DNA from: RHLJ01 sp048058975
GTDB lineage: Bacteria > Bacteroidota > Rhodothermia > Balneolales > Balneolaceae
Assembly (NCBI GenBank): GCA_048058975.1
Contig: JBLLNP010000010.1
Location: 62,001 to 126,000 of the forward strand
Reading direction: 5' to 3'
Length of the DNA stretch: 64,000 nt
The notes beneath the pieces were generated by a model. It made no database searches. It was not told the origin of the DNA and worked only from the letters and a program-made list of their open reading frames with translations. The position numbers and the translations under genes were made by a program. Within the stretch, counting starts at the first letter, position 1, and each line of letters opens with the position of its first letter. This document shows, piece by piece, positions 52,422-61,315 of the stretch.

Positions 52422-52907
52422 ATGATGAAAGAAATAAATTTTAAAAAGCGTATCTCTGTTTTCCAGGTAGAAGAAGAAAAAGACCTGGCTCCTAAATTTC
52501 AGGAAGACGGACTTATTCCCGTAGTCACTACCGATTACACTTCCGGTGAGCTCCTCATGCATGGCTATATGAACGAAGAAGCCCTAAAGAAAACCATTGA
52601 GCTTGGAGAAGCCGTGTACTATTCCCGCAGTCGTGATACCCTATGGCACAAAGGCGCTACTTCGGGCCTGACTCAGATCGTGAAAGAAATGCGCATTGAC
52701 GACGACCAGGACTGTGTGTGGCTACGTGTGGAAGTACAAGGCAACGGAGCGAGCTGTCACGTAGGCTATCGCTCATGCTTCTACCGCAGTGTGCCCACCG
52801 GTAAAGACTTCTTTGATAAAGACGGCGAACTTACTTTTGAAGAATCGGAAAAAGTCTTCGATCCGGAAGAAGTCTATGGCGATGCTCCGAATCCTACAAA
52901 GTTATAG
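52422..52907 (+). CDS. hisI: Phosphoribosyl-AMP cyclohydrolase
   Basis: 161 residues. Core HisI motifs AVYYSRSRDTLWHKGATSG, DQDCVWLRVEVQG and ASCHVGYRSCFYR carry the zinc Cys set. It is single-domain (no HisE). It hydrolyses the adenine ring of PR-AMP in histidine synthesis. No other his gene is in the window. The ~25-residue N-terminal and ~35-residue C-terminal extensions make it longer than many HisI. Confidence 0.93.
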   Translation: MMKEINFKKRISVFQVEEEKDLAPKFQEDGLIPVVTTDYTSGELLMHGYMNEEALKKTIELGEAVYYSRSRDTLWHKGATSGLTQIVKEMRIDDDQDCVWLRVEVQGNGASCHVGYRSCFYRSVPTGKDFFDKDGELTFEESEKVFDPEEVYGDAPNPTKL

Positions 52908-53208
52908 TTTCTGGGAAAAGACAATGAAGCCACTTTTCTAGTCATTCCTGCGTAGGCAGGAATCTGGAGTTGCATAGAATATACCTACCCTTAAAACAGC
53001 TACGGATTCCGGGAATACGCCACGGAATGACATGTCACTTATTATTTGCTAAGAATAGGAATACCTTGCTGTTAAGGGATATATAGAGTTTATTCCATTT
53101 TACCTTAAAAATAACTAGGATAAACTGAATAAAACTTAAACTTGAAATAGGGATAAAGTGAATAGAGTTCACTTTACGCTGTTGTTGTTGGGCATTTGAA
53201 AAAATACA
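52908..53208. repeat. Gene-free stretch with GTCATTCC...GGAATGAC element
   Basis: Inverted termini GTCATTCC (52941-52948) and GGAATGAC (53024-53031) enclose a CCTGCGTAGGCAGG hairpin. The rest is AT-rich filler; the first GTCATTC element lies upstream of hisI, so the family repeats here. Confidence 0.5.
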
Positions 53209-53673
53209 ATGAAGTACAAGAATTATAAATCTGCAATTCACAATTTCACTCATTCTTTCATGAGCATAGACTACATGAAAAGTGGAAGACTTTCTGTGAA
53301 CGTTTTGATCGACTTGTACATCCTTGGACTTGAAACTAAGACAACGTTTGACTTTATCAAAAAGACCATACAACCCGACAAAGCTGAATCAAAGGAAAGT
53401 AAACAGTTGCTAAATGATTATTTGGATTGGCTGCCAGAACACTTTTCAAATCACAACTGCGACTTGACCAAATTGGAGAAATTAGAAACAACCATTTGGA
53501 CTGACTTCGACTCAGCATTTTCGCCACCAAGAATGAATGATACAATTGAATTTACAGTCAACGGTGTGACAATTTGGAAAGCTGACGAACGAGAAGAACA
53601 AACAATTGAGATTTCACAGACCGAGTTGATAAAGAAGAACTTTTTGAAATTGAGAGTACCTGAAATGAAATAA
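53209..53673 (+). CDS. Uncharacterised protein
   Basis: 154 residues, all helical at the start (YKSAIHNFTHSFMSIDYM) then a beta-rich tail (IEFTVNGVTIWKA). No family recognised. Its stop is coupled to the Cys-rich CPCC pseudogene (TAATGA). AT-rich, accessory looking, with repeat-disrupted neighbours. Confidence 0.6.
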   Translation: MKYKNYKSAIHNFTHSFMSIDYMKSGRLSVNVLIDLYILGLETKTTFDFIKKTIQPDKAESKESKQLLNDYLDWLPEHFSNHNCDLTKLEKLETTIWTDFDSAFSPPRMNDTIEFTVNGVTIWKADEREEQTIEISQTELIKKNFLKLRVPEMK

Positions 53674-53861
53674 TGAGTGAGACTAAAAAATACTATTGTC
53701 CTTGTTGCGTGTATGATACATTAATCGAAGAGCCACCTGGAACATACAACATTTGCAAAATATGCTTTTGGGAAGATGACCCCTCTCTAGCGCAAGCATC
53801 CGCTTACGCTTACCTTAATTTGATCTCGTTCCGAAGGTCCTCCTTCGGAATACAGTCCTGA
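53673..53861 (+). pseudogene. CPCC-type Cys-rich protein truncated by a dispersed repeat
   Basis: 62 residues open, but only the first ~38 are genuine: YYCPCCVYDTLIEEPPGTYNICKICFWEDDPS is the start of a Cys-rich CPCC domain. Family members normally continue with DP..EGGANGVSL-like residues. The remainder here (AQASAYAYLNLISFRRSS) is encoded by a repeat that also occurs at 55000-55070. The gene seems to have been cut by the repeat. Confidence 0.7.
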
Positions 53862-53930
53862 AGCTCCAGCTTTCAATACTTTGTGCCTTACCCGAACTTA
53901 CTTCAAGCGGACGCTTGAAGTAGAAGAGCT
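53781..53930. repeat. Dispersed repeat, copy 1 (inside the broken CPCC gene)
   Basis: CTCTCTAGCGCAAGCATCCG (53783-53802) and GCCTTACCCGAACTTAC..CTTGAAG (53885-53920) flank an insert containing CCGAAGGTCCTCCTTCGG. The same words, without most of the insert, are at 55000-55070. Confidence 0.65.
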
Positions 53931-54022
53931 TATATCAAGCCTAGTTTACCCTATTACCTCAACTAGCAGCGGATTGAATTTTCCCCTATAATCTGCTTTC
54001 AAAAGAATTTAGTTCACCATTT

Positions 54023-54991
54023 ATGAAAGCAGCCGTTACAACCAAAGCCGGAAATCCGGAGGTTATTGAAATCCTGGACGTTGATCTTCCTGAAATTAAA
54101 CCCGGTTGGATGTTAATTAACGTGAAAGCCTTTGGGCTGAACCGTTCGGAGCTGTTTACCCGGCGAGGAGATTCACCGGGAGTAGCTTTTCCCCGAATAC
54201 AGGGCATTGAGTGTGTTGGAATTGTTGAAGAAGACCCATCCGGAACCTATTCCAAAGGACAACAAGTTGCAGCCATTATGGGAGGAATGGGCCGCTTCTT
54301 TGATGGCGGCTATGCCGAATATGTATCTGTTCCATTGGAGATCGTTTTTCCGTTTCAAAGTGGTCTTTCGTGGGACACTCTTGGTGCCATTCCGGAAATG
54401 TTTCAAACGGTCTCAGGTTCTCTAAATCAGGCTCTTGAAATTCAATCGGGTGAATCATTATTGATTCGCGGAGGTACTTCTTCCATCGGTATGTTAGCCT
54501 GTCAGCTTGCAAAATCAGAAGGCGTAACAGTTATTTCATCTACCAGAAATCCCGACAAAAAAAAGGCTTTGATTGATAACGGTGCTGACTTTGTGGTTAT
54601 CGATGATGGTAGTGTAAAAGAGCAGGTTAAAGAAATCTTTCCTGAAGGCGTGAATAAAGTACTGGAACTCATCGGTACCAGAACTATAAAAGACTCTCTT
54701 AAATGTATTGCCACTAAAGGAATGGTTTGCATGACCGGGATACTCGGTAACGAATGGACCATGCATGATTTTACCCCTATGGGAGACATCCCTTCGCTGG
54801 GAAGACTAACTGTGTATATGGGAGAATCCGGGAATCTGTCTAAAGCTTTACTTCAGGAGTTCATTAATAAAGTTGAAAGCGGAGATATCAAACTTAATAT
54901 TGATTCTGTTTTCAGCCTGGATAAAGTAGCCGAAGCCCATCAATACATGGAAGACAACAAAGCGAAGGGCAAAATAGTGGTTAAAATTTGA
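54023..54991 (+). CDS. Zinc-binding-type alcohol dehydrogenase / quinone oxidoreductase
   Basis: 322 residues. MDR fold: N-terminal GroES-like domain (GLNRSELFTRRGDSPGVAFPRIQG), then the NAD(P) site GTSSIGMLACQLAKSEGVTVI and a C-terminal VAEAHQYMEDNKAKGKIVV ending, matching quinone oxidoreductase-like members. The catalytic zinc Cys/His set is not seen, so it probably acts on quinones or enones with NADPH. Between two repeat copies. Confidence 0.87.
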   Translation: MKAAVTTKAGNPEVIEILDVDLPEIKPGWMLINVKAFGLNRSELFTRRGDSPGVAFPRIQGIECVGIVEEDPSGTYSKGQQVAAIMGGMGRFFDGGYAEYVSVPLEIVFPFQSGLSWDTLGAIPEMFQTVSGSLNQALEIQSGESLLIRGGTSSIGMLACQLAKSEGVTVISSTRNPDKKKALIDNGADFVVIDDGSVKEQVKEIFPEGVNKVLELIGTRTIKDSLKCIATKGMVCMTGILGNEWTMHDFTPMGDIPSLGRLTVYMGESGNLSKALLQEFINKVESGDIKLNIDSVFSLDKVAEAHQYMEDNKAKGKIVVKI

Positions 54992-54999
54992 TCTTTTCT

Positions 55000-55070
55000 C
55001 CTCTCTCTGGCGCATGCGTCCGCTTGCGCCTTACCCGAAATTGCTCCAAGCGGACATTTGAAGTAGTGGT
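55000..55070. repeat. Dispersed repeat, copy 2
   Basis: CCTCTCTCTGGCGCATGCGT (from 55000) to GCCTTACCCGAAATTGCTCC and CAAGCGGACATTTGAAG. Shares both end blocks with copy 1 at 53781-53930 but lacks its insert. Confidence 0.6.
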
Positions 55071-55145
55071 AGTAGATTAATCTATTGATTTTACCCTTCT
55101 GTGATACTTTCTTTTTTCCCTGATTTTATCTTTAAATAAAAAATC

Positions 55146-55604
55146 ATGAAAGCACTAGTACTCTCCCTTTTCATTTTACTGCCTGTTGCAGGATTTACTC
55201 AAACTTCTGAATCAGAATATTTCAATCTGGATAAAGACAAACTTGCGATTAAAGGCTACGATCCGGTAAGCTATTTCACCGAAAAAGAACCCCTGGAAGG
55301 ACAAAAAGAACTCTCTCACGAATATAACGGTGCAACCTACCACTTCGCTTCCGAAGCGAACTTAGAAACATTTAAAGCCGATCCGGCAAAGTATGAACCA
55401 GCCTATGGTGGTTGGTGTGCGTATGCGATGGGTAAGGGTTATACCGCAGATGCTAATCCAAAAACCTTCAAAATTGTTGACGGAAAGCTGCTTCTCTTCT
55501 ATAATAAGTTTTTGGTGAATACTCTTCCGAAATGGAATAAAGACGAAGCCACCCTCTACCCTGCTGCAGAAAAGAACTGGGCAGAGAAGAGTTTTAAGCG
55601 CTAG
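55146..55604 (+). CDS. Secreted YHS-domain protein
   Basis: 152 residues. Signal peptide 1-18, then YHS signature IKGYDPVSYFTEKEPLEG, YHFASEANLETFKADPAKY, and YGGWCAYAMGKG. YHS domains often bind metal through Cys/His in other proteins; here only one Cys (WCAYA) is visible. Function unknown. Confidence 0.85.
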   Translation: MKALVLSLFILLPVAGFTQTSESEYFNLDKDKLAIKGYDPVSYFTEKEPLEGQKELSHEYNGATYHFASEANLETFKADPAKYEPAYGGWCAYAMGKGYTADANPKTFKIVDGKLLLFYNKFLVNTLPKWNKDEATLYPAAEKNWAEKSFKR

Positions 55605-55790
55605 ATATTTCTCTCTCTGTTACTCCAACAGAAATGAGAATCCTGAGTAGAGTCTTTGATCATCAACCCCGGATCCCTCTGTCTGTCTTTGCCGGCAGGC
55701 AGATTTCGCAGGGATGACTTCTTACAATAATAAAGCACATGTAGCCTAGCAGATAATTCCATACCTTATCTGATAACTAAACTACTAAAA

Positions 55791-56654
55791 ATGGAACGGG
55801 TACTTACATATTTATTGGTTACCTCATTCTTGTCTATAGCCTTGATGTCTTGTATGGAAAAAGAGCAAAAAACGGATTCAATATCTTATAATAATAATGG
55901 AATTTATAAACCAGGTGCCGATTGGGAACTGGTCTGGTCGGATGATTTTTCAGGAGAAACTATAAATCCAGAGAACTGGAACTTTCAAGAGGTAGAAGCC
56001 GGTCTTTTTAACGAAGAGTGGCAACGATATACCGATAGCGAGCAGAATGCATATATCGAAAACAACCAACTAGTAATTAAAGCGATTCACGAGAGTGATG
56101 AACATGGATTGAATCAATACACTTCGGCACGCCTGAATACGGCAAACAAACAAAGCTGGAAGTATGGTAAAATTGCAGCCAGAATTAAGCTGCCTTATGG
56201 AAAAGGTATCTGGCCTGCCTTTTGGATGCTTGGTGCTAACATCAATGAAAACGGAGGCGATACTCCGTGGCCGCAATCCGGCGAAATCGATATCCTGGAA
56301 TTATATGGAACCAAAGATGATGCTATGGTGGAAGCGAATATCCACTATGCAGATAGCGAAAACAAGCACGCAATGATGGGCGCAGTTTCATATACGCTGG
56401 ATGAAGGTATCTTTGCAGATGATTTCCACATTTTTGAACTGGAATGGACTAAAGAATATATAAAGTGGTTCGTTGATGGAAATGAATATGCAACGACAGA
56501 TATTTCATCATTTGAGCTTACTGAGTTCCATGAAGAGTTTTTTCTTTTGTTAAATATTGCTGTTGGTGGTACATGGGCAGGACGACCAGATGACTCTACT
56601 CCTTTTCCACAATACATGTATGTTGATTGGATTCGGGTGTATCAGCAGAAATAG
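55791..56654 (+). CDS. GH16 family glycoside hydrolase lipoprotein 2
   Basis: 287 residues. Lipoprotein signal (SIALMSCME), then the active site EIDILEL (E165, D167, E170) in the laminarinase-type ExDxxE. It is about 40 percent like the 45991 enzyme by eye, with the same GGTWAGRPDD loop near the end. Likely beta-glucanase acting outside the cell. A dispersed hairpin (GTCTCTCCT/AGGAGGGAC) follows. Confidence 0.92.
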   Translation: MERVLTYLLVTSFLSIALMSCMEKEQKTDSISYNNNGIYKPGADWELVWSDDFSGETINPENWNFQEVEAGLFNEEWQRYTDSEQNAYIENNQLVIKAIHESDEHGLNQYTSARLNTANKQSWKYGKIAARIKLPYGKGIWPAFWMLGANINENGGDTPWPQSGEIDILELYGTKDDAMVEANIHYADSENKHAMMGAVSYTLDEGIFADDFHIFELEWTKEYIKWFVDGNEYATTDISSFELTEFHEEFFLLLNIAVGGTWAGRPDDSTPFPQYMYVDWIRVYQQK

Positions 56655-56706
56655 TAATTCTAGGAATCTCTTTCTTGTCTCTCCTCTAGGAGGGACAGTT
56701 CCATAC

Positions 56707-57606
56707 TCACTTAAGTTTTCCTACGATCACTCCCGCAAGCTTTTCTGCCGCCTTCTTATTCCTCCTGAACCAAAGCTCCGGTTCTATCAACTCTACTTCT
56801 GATACGGCCAGTTCACCTTCATTATCCCACATCACATCTACACGCGCATATGCAGGAAGTGGCACACAAGCTTTGGCAACTTCTTCTGCAAAGGTTATCT
56901 CTTCGGGAGAAGGATTGTATTCATGAAGTGAACCTCCAAAATCATCCTGCACCCGGAAATCACCCGACTTTCCTTTTTTTAGAACTGAATGCGTGTATCT
57001 TCCTCCGATCACCATGAAAGATACTTCACCTTTTATCATGATGTTTTTTTGAAAGGGCTGGATCATCATATCTTCGTTTTCAATCAATGATCGGAAAATG
57101 GATTCGTGTTCTTCAATATTATCCTTATTCAATCGATAGGTGTGCCTGGCAGCTCCGGCAATTGTGGGTTTCAGAATTACCTCTTCCCAATTGGTTTCTG
57201 CAATAACCTCAGCCAAAGGCCGCCTCTCTCCCCGTTCGATATACCTTGTTTCGACTATCCTAATTCCTTTCCCTTTCAAATCCAGCAAATACCACTTATC
57301 CATATTCCAGCGGATTTGGGATACCGGATTAAAGAATTGGGTTTGCGACTCTACCCTTTTTAGCCAGGTTTTAAATTCCTCAAAACGATCGAAATAATCC
57401 CATGTAGTTCTGAAAACAGCAGATTTCGTGGTTGACCAATCAAAATCAGGATCTGCCCAATCTTTTCGGGCAACCTTTAATCCCAATTCCTCTAGTGAGG
57501 CTTGAAGAAGTCCATCTTCGGTAAGCACATTTTGAATGTAGTCATTTACCTTAGTCGGGTTCAAATACCTCGATTCCGTTAAAATGACCACATCAAATTT
57601 TTTCAT
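56707..57606 (-). CDS. ATP-grasp family protein (RimK-like)
   Basis: 299 residues. An ATP-grasp core with VILKPTIAGAARHTYRL, IQPFQKNIMIKGEVSFMVI and VDVMWDNEGELAVSEVELIEPELW (metal/ATP ligands) follows a specific N-terminal domain. Substrate is unknown; related proteins ligate amino acids or act in glutathione-like synthesis. Lies 3 bases after the helicase stop, so may be co-transcribed with it. Confidence 0.88.
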   Translation of the reverse strand: MKKFDVVILTESRYLNPTKVNDYIQNVLTEDGLLQASLEELGLKVARKDWADPDFDWSTTKSAVFRTTWDYFDRFEEFKTWLKRVESQTQFFNPVSQIRWNMDKWYLLDLKGKGIRIVETRYIERGERRPLAEVIAETNWEEVILKPTIAGAARHTYRLNKDNIEEHESIFRSLIENEDMMIQPFQKNIMIKGEVSFMVIGGRYTHSVLKKGKSGDFRVQDDFGGSLHEYNPSPEEITFAEEVAKACVPLPAYARVDVMWDNEGELAVSEVELIEPELWFRRNKKAAEKLAGVIVGKLK

Positions 57607-57609
57607 TAT

Positions 57610-59412
57610 TTACTTCTTTCTTTTTCGGTTTTTACCGCCACTTTTTCTAAAACCTTCGGGTTTTCCTTTTCCGCCTTTGCGAAAGCTTTTTTTAGGCTTG
57701 CTTCCCCCACCACCTTTTCGGCCCGGGTCTTTTTCTGAAGGCTCAATAGCTACATCCCGACCTTCAAATTTCACACCTTTTACGCTTTCAACCAAGTTGT
57801 TTTGGTAACCCGGCTCAACTTCAAAAAATGAAAAATTATTCTGTACATCTATTTTTCCAAAATCTGGTTTATCGCCATTCAGAGATTCGTTTATTAACCC
57901 CATTAATCGAACGGGATTCAATCCATCACGTCGCCCTACATTAATGAAATAACGATCGAAGGAACCAGCGTCATCATACCGACGGTCTCCACCCGAATCT
58001 CTGCCACCACGCTCTCTTCCGTTATCGCGATCACGTCCTCTGCCTCCGTCTCTGTCGCCCCTATCACGATCTCTTCCACCTTTTGCAGATGCATTCAGAT
58101 CTTCGGAATCTTTGTAGTATTCGAGAAACTGGTTGAATTCAACCGAAAGAAAATGTTTAATCAATTCTTCGCGTTCAAGATCAGCCAGTTTTTCAAGAGC
58201 CTGGGGAAGGAATTTCTGAATTTGCTCTTCGTTTACTTTGGTTTCCTTAACCGTATCAATCAAATCAAGCATACGGATCGCGCAAATCTCTTCACCACTA
58301 GGCATGTCTTTCTTAATGAACTGCTTTCCAGTCATTCTTTCCAGATCACGAATTCTTCGCATTTCGCGGGTATGTACAATGGAAACCGAAATTCCACTTT
58401 TGCCTGCTCGTCCTGTACGCCCGCTTCTGTGAACATACACTTCAAGATCATCCGGCAAGTTAAAGTTGATAACGTGTGTCAGTTCGTTCACATCAAGCCC
58501 ACGAGCTGCCACATCGGTTGCCACTAATAACTGAAGGTCTTTGGTTCTGAACCGGTCCATCACTTCATCCCGTTGTGCCTGAGATAAGTCTCCGTTCAGT
58601 AAATCCACATCATAACCATCTTTATTCAGCTTGGTAGATATTTCCTGAGTTTCTCTTCGTGTTCTGCAAAAGATAATCCCATATATCTCCGGATTCATAT
58701 CCACAGTTCTTTTAAGCGCTTCAAAACGGTCTTTGGCATGCACCATATAAAAATGATGCTCCACATTCTTAGCTCCTGAATTACGCTCCCCTACTGCCAC
58801 TTCCTGGGCATCGTTCATGTATTTTTGCGCAATTTTTGCAATTCCTTTGGGCATGGTTGCAGAAAAAAGAAGGGTCTGCTTTTCCTTTGGGGTGTCTTGA
58901 AGAATGGCATCCAAATCATCCTGAAATCCCATGTTTAGCATTTCATCGGCTTCATCAAGAACCAAAGTACGAACATCAGTAACATCAAGTTTTCTTCTTT
59001 TGATGAGGTCAAGCATACGTCCCGGAGTTCCTACAACCACTTGGGCTCCGTTATTGAGAGCTTTAATTTGTGTAGAAATATTTGCCCCGCCATATACTGC
59101 TACCGTAGTTAAGCCTTTTACTTTCTTTGCGAAAGACTTCATATCCTTTGCTATCTGAATAGCCAGTTCACGGGTTGGAGATAGTATTAAAACCTGCACA
59201 TTTTTTGAGGACGCATCTACCTTCTGAATGGAAGGTAATCCAAAGGCTCCGGTTTTACCGGTTCCCGTTTGTGCAAGAGCTACCAGGTCTCTTTGAGACT
59301 CCAAAATGATAGGAATAGCTTCCTGTTGTATTTTAGTTGGGTTTTCGAAGCCGAGGAGCTCCACGGCTTCAAGCAGTTCTTGCTTAAGACCAAGTTCTTT
59401 GAACGTTGTCAT
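57610..59412 (-). CDS. DEAD-box RNA helicase (DeaD/CsdA type)
   Basis: 600 residues. Core motifs: Q motif, AQTGTGKTG (I), PTRELAIQ (Ia), DEADEMLNMG (II), SATMP (III), ARGLDVNELTHV (V) and HRSGRTGRAGKSG (VI). An Arg/Gly/Asp-rich linker (RDRDRGDRDGGRGRDRD) is followed by a DbpA-type RNA-binding domain (RYFINVGRRDGLNPVRLMGLINE) and a Lys/Gly-rich tail. It remodels RNA in ribosome assembly and cold response. Preceded by a ~230-base leader. Confidence 0.93.
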   Translation of the reverse strand: MTTFKELGLKQELLEAVELLGFENPTKIQQEAIPIILESQRDLVALAQTGTGKTGAFGLPSIQKVDASSKNVQVLILSPTRELAIQIAKDMKSFAKKVKGLTTVAVYGGANISTQIKALNNGAQVVVGTPGRMLDLIKRRKLDVTDVRTLVLDEADEMLNMGFQDDLDAILQDTPKEKQTLLFSATMPKGIAKIAQKYMNDAQEVAVGERNSGAKNVEHHFYMVHAKDRFEALKRTVDMNPEIYGIIFCRTRRETQEISTKLNKDGYDVDLLNGDLSQAQRDEVMDRFRTKDLQLLVATDVAARGLDVNELTHVINFNLPDDLEVYVHRSGRTGRAGKSGISVSIVHTREMRRIRDLERMTGKQFIKKDMPSGEEICAIRMLDLIDTVKETKVNEEQIQKFLPQALEKLADLEREELIKHFLSVEFNQFLEYYKDSEDLNASAKGGRDRDRGDRDGGRGRDRDNGRERGGRDSGGDRRYDDAGSFDRYFINVGRRDGLNPVRLMGLINESLNGDKPDFGKIDVQNNFSFFEVEPGYQNNLVESVKGVKFEGRDVAIEPSEKDPGRKGGGGSKPKKSFRKGGKGKPEGFRKSGGKNRKRKK

Positions 59413-59758
59413 GTAATTTTTTTCGTTGTGATCCCGTACAGAAGACCTATGCTGTGCTGTATTCTTGCCCGGAACAATTTGGGTGAGCTAGGGACAAGAA
59501 ACAAGCGCGACTGCTTGATTTAGACTGCTTCAAAGGAAGCCAGCATTTTTCTAAACCTGAAAGGTTCTTTACACTACTCCCTGATTTAACAGGGCATCAG
59601 TATCAATTATTCAGTCTTATCGTGAGCTCACGATTTTTTGTAAGCCACAAAGATACGGAATTAAATGATAAACAAGGCATTCCGTTAATTAAATCTTTCA
59701 AATGTCTGATTATAGCCAGAACCTCTTCATGAATATGAAGAGGTATTTGACAGAGCCG
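59413..59758 (-). promoter_or_regulatory. Promoter and long 5' leader of the DEAD-box helicase
   Basis: Minus-strand TATCTTTG (59648-59655) with TTG 17 bases upstream fits the Bacteroidota -7/-33 pattern, giving a leader of ~230 bases. A near-perfect palindrome, ATCGTGAGCTCACGAT, lies near 59617-59632. A second stem ACCTCTTCAT/ATGAAGAGGT (59721-59744) just past the neighbour's stop may end the upstream message. Long leaders are typical of cold-induced helicases. Confidence 0.45.
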
Positions 59759-61210
59759 CTAATCCTTAAAGAGATTTACTGTTTTCCCTGCATCTTCTTC
59801 TTTTATGGTTAGCAGCAAGGTATCCTTCCAAAGCGGACGAACCAGATATATTTCTGTACCAACAGGAAATCTCTCTTTACGAGTTTGATATCGCCCAAAT
59901 GGAGCACCATAGCCAAATCTCGCCCCTTCCGGGCCATTGAATTCTACATTGACCCGTTCTGAAGAATTATTTTTAATTTTCACATTGATGTACACCACTT
60001 CTTTAGGAGGTGCTTTGTCTTCTTCAAGTGAGATCACTTTTCCTCCTTTCTCAGTCTTAGTTTTTAAAACTTCTGGTTCTTTTGCATATACCACTTTACC
60101 GTTGTCTGATACATCTGCATCAATACTGTTCGTTGCGTTCACTTTTATGGTTCCCCAACTCCATATATTGAGCCTTGCTTTTTCTACATCAAGATTCAAA
60201 GCATCTATTGTTCCTACTTCCGTTCCTACAGTTAATTCTTTTGCTTTTCCTGAAAGGACAACAACTCCAACAGGAGACATTACTTCAAACAGTTCAGTAT
60301 TAATCCCTGATGCAGTAAACCTTCCATGTGCGGAATTAGCAAATCCATTGAGTTCAGGAGTTATTATCTCAATCCGAATTTGTTTTGTAGGTGAAATCCA
60401 TTCCTTCTGATTGATATCTAACTCGCCATCTATAACCTCTATATCAATAAGATCGAACAGGTTCTTATCGGTTATTACTCTTATCTCTGTTCGTGAACCA
60501 AGCTTAATTTCTATGTCGCTTGATAACCCGTTTTTGATACTCGTAAATGATTCTATTTCTACTTTAGCGGTATCAATTTGACCATTTCCTTTTATTTGAG
60601 CGTTGGAGTTTTGGGTTCCAAATGCCATCACAACCAGAATCATACTTATAACCGAAGCTGGTTTTATGGACTGAGTATTTAGTTTTCCGGATTTCAATTT
60701 TCTGGTTATAAGGTAGTCGAGTCCAAATTTACCTGAACCAAATGCTGTGGCGTATAAACTAACCCAAAGAAATCCCATCGCAGGCAACATTCCCCAAAGT
60801 GGACCGCCCCATTTCTGAAGAAAAATTGCGGTAAGCATAGTACAGGAAATCAGAAAACCGGAGATTCGGGTTTGAAATCCAAGTAACAAAAACATCCCTC
60901 CGATAGCTTCACTCGCGGCACCAATCCAGGCGAAAAAAACCGGAGCTTTAGAAAAGGGAAATCCAAATTTGGCTACATCTTCTGGAAACCAATCCACTAC
61001 TTCAAAAAGGTTGAGGCCGGTATCAGCGATTGACCAGGGCACTCCGAATTTATCTCCTCCAAACATAGTGGCTAGAAAAAATCCCGCGAGAATTCTTGGT
61101 AAAGCGAGTACGAAATTGGCGAAGAAGCCTCTTACATCCTTAGGTTCTGTAAGTTTGATTAAAACAGAAGTTAGCCTAGTAATAAAGCTTTGAGTATTTG
61201 AATGTTCCAT
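59759..61210 (-). CDS. DoxX membrane domain fused to a GIN/DUF2807-like domain
   Basis: 483 residues. Residues 1-200 hold four membrane helices of the DoxX type (AGFFLATMFGGDKFGVPWSIAD, MGFLWVSLYATAFGSGKFGLDYL). Residues ~210-400 are a GIN domain (DIEIKLGSRTEIRVITDKN, VEVMSPVGVVVLSGKAKEL, GKVVYAKEPEVL). The C-terminus is an unassigned beta region. The GIN domain would be on the outer face. A 49-bp element shared with 62530-63084 lies 57 bases upstream of the ATG. The fusion is not one I know as standard. Confidence 0.8.
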   Translation of the reverse strand: MEHSNTQSFITRLTSVLIKLTEPKDVRGFFANFVLALPRILAGFFLATMFGGDKFGVPWSIADTGLNLFEVVDWFPEDVAKFGFPFSKAPVFFAWIGAASEAIGGMFLLLGFQTRISGFLISCTMLTAIFLQKWGGPLWGMLPAMGFLWVSLYATAFGSGKFGLDYLITRKLKSGKLNTQSIKPASVISMILVVMAFGTQNSNAQIKGNGQIDTAKVEIESFTSIKNGLSSDIEIKLGSRTEIRVITDKNLFDLIDIEVIDGELDINQKEWISPTKQIRIEIITPELNGFANSAHGRFTASGINTELFEVMSPVGVVVLSGKAKELTVGTEVGTIDALNLDVEKARLNIWSWGTIKVNATNSIDADVSDNGKVVYAKEPEVLKTKTEKGGKVISLEEDKAPPKEVVYINVKIKNNSSERVNVEFNGPEGARFGYGAPFGRYQTRKERFPVGTEIYLVRPLWKDTLLLTIKEEDAGKTVNLFKD

Positions 61211-61266
61211 AATTATTCATTTGTGTTTAAGGTTTACACAATGATCGAAACATCCTTTGGCTTGTT

Positions 61267-61315
61267 CGTCTCAGGAGAAAATGAGACGTCTCAAATCATA
61301 CTTTTGAGTCCACTA
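61267..61315. promoter_or_regulatory. 49-bp conserved element, copy 1 (upstream of DoxX-GIN)
   Basis: Nearly identical (41/49) to the element at 63146-63194 and at a matching distance (~57 bases) from its gene's ATG. Contains the perfect palindrome TGAGACGTCTCA and a TTTTGAG box. Overlaps the last bases of the AraC gene. A binding site for the adjacent regulator is likely. Confidence 0.7.

Noticed and set aside
53035..53373. 112-residue - strand frame over the hypothetical gene at 53209
   Set aside because: AT-rich, no signal or motif; the + strand gene is coupled to the next gene and is a better call.
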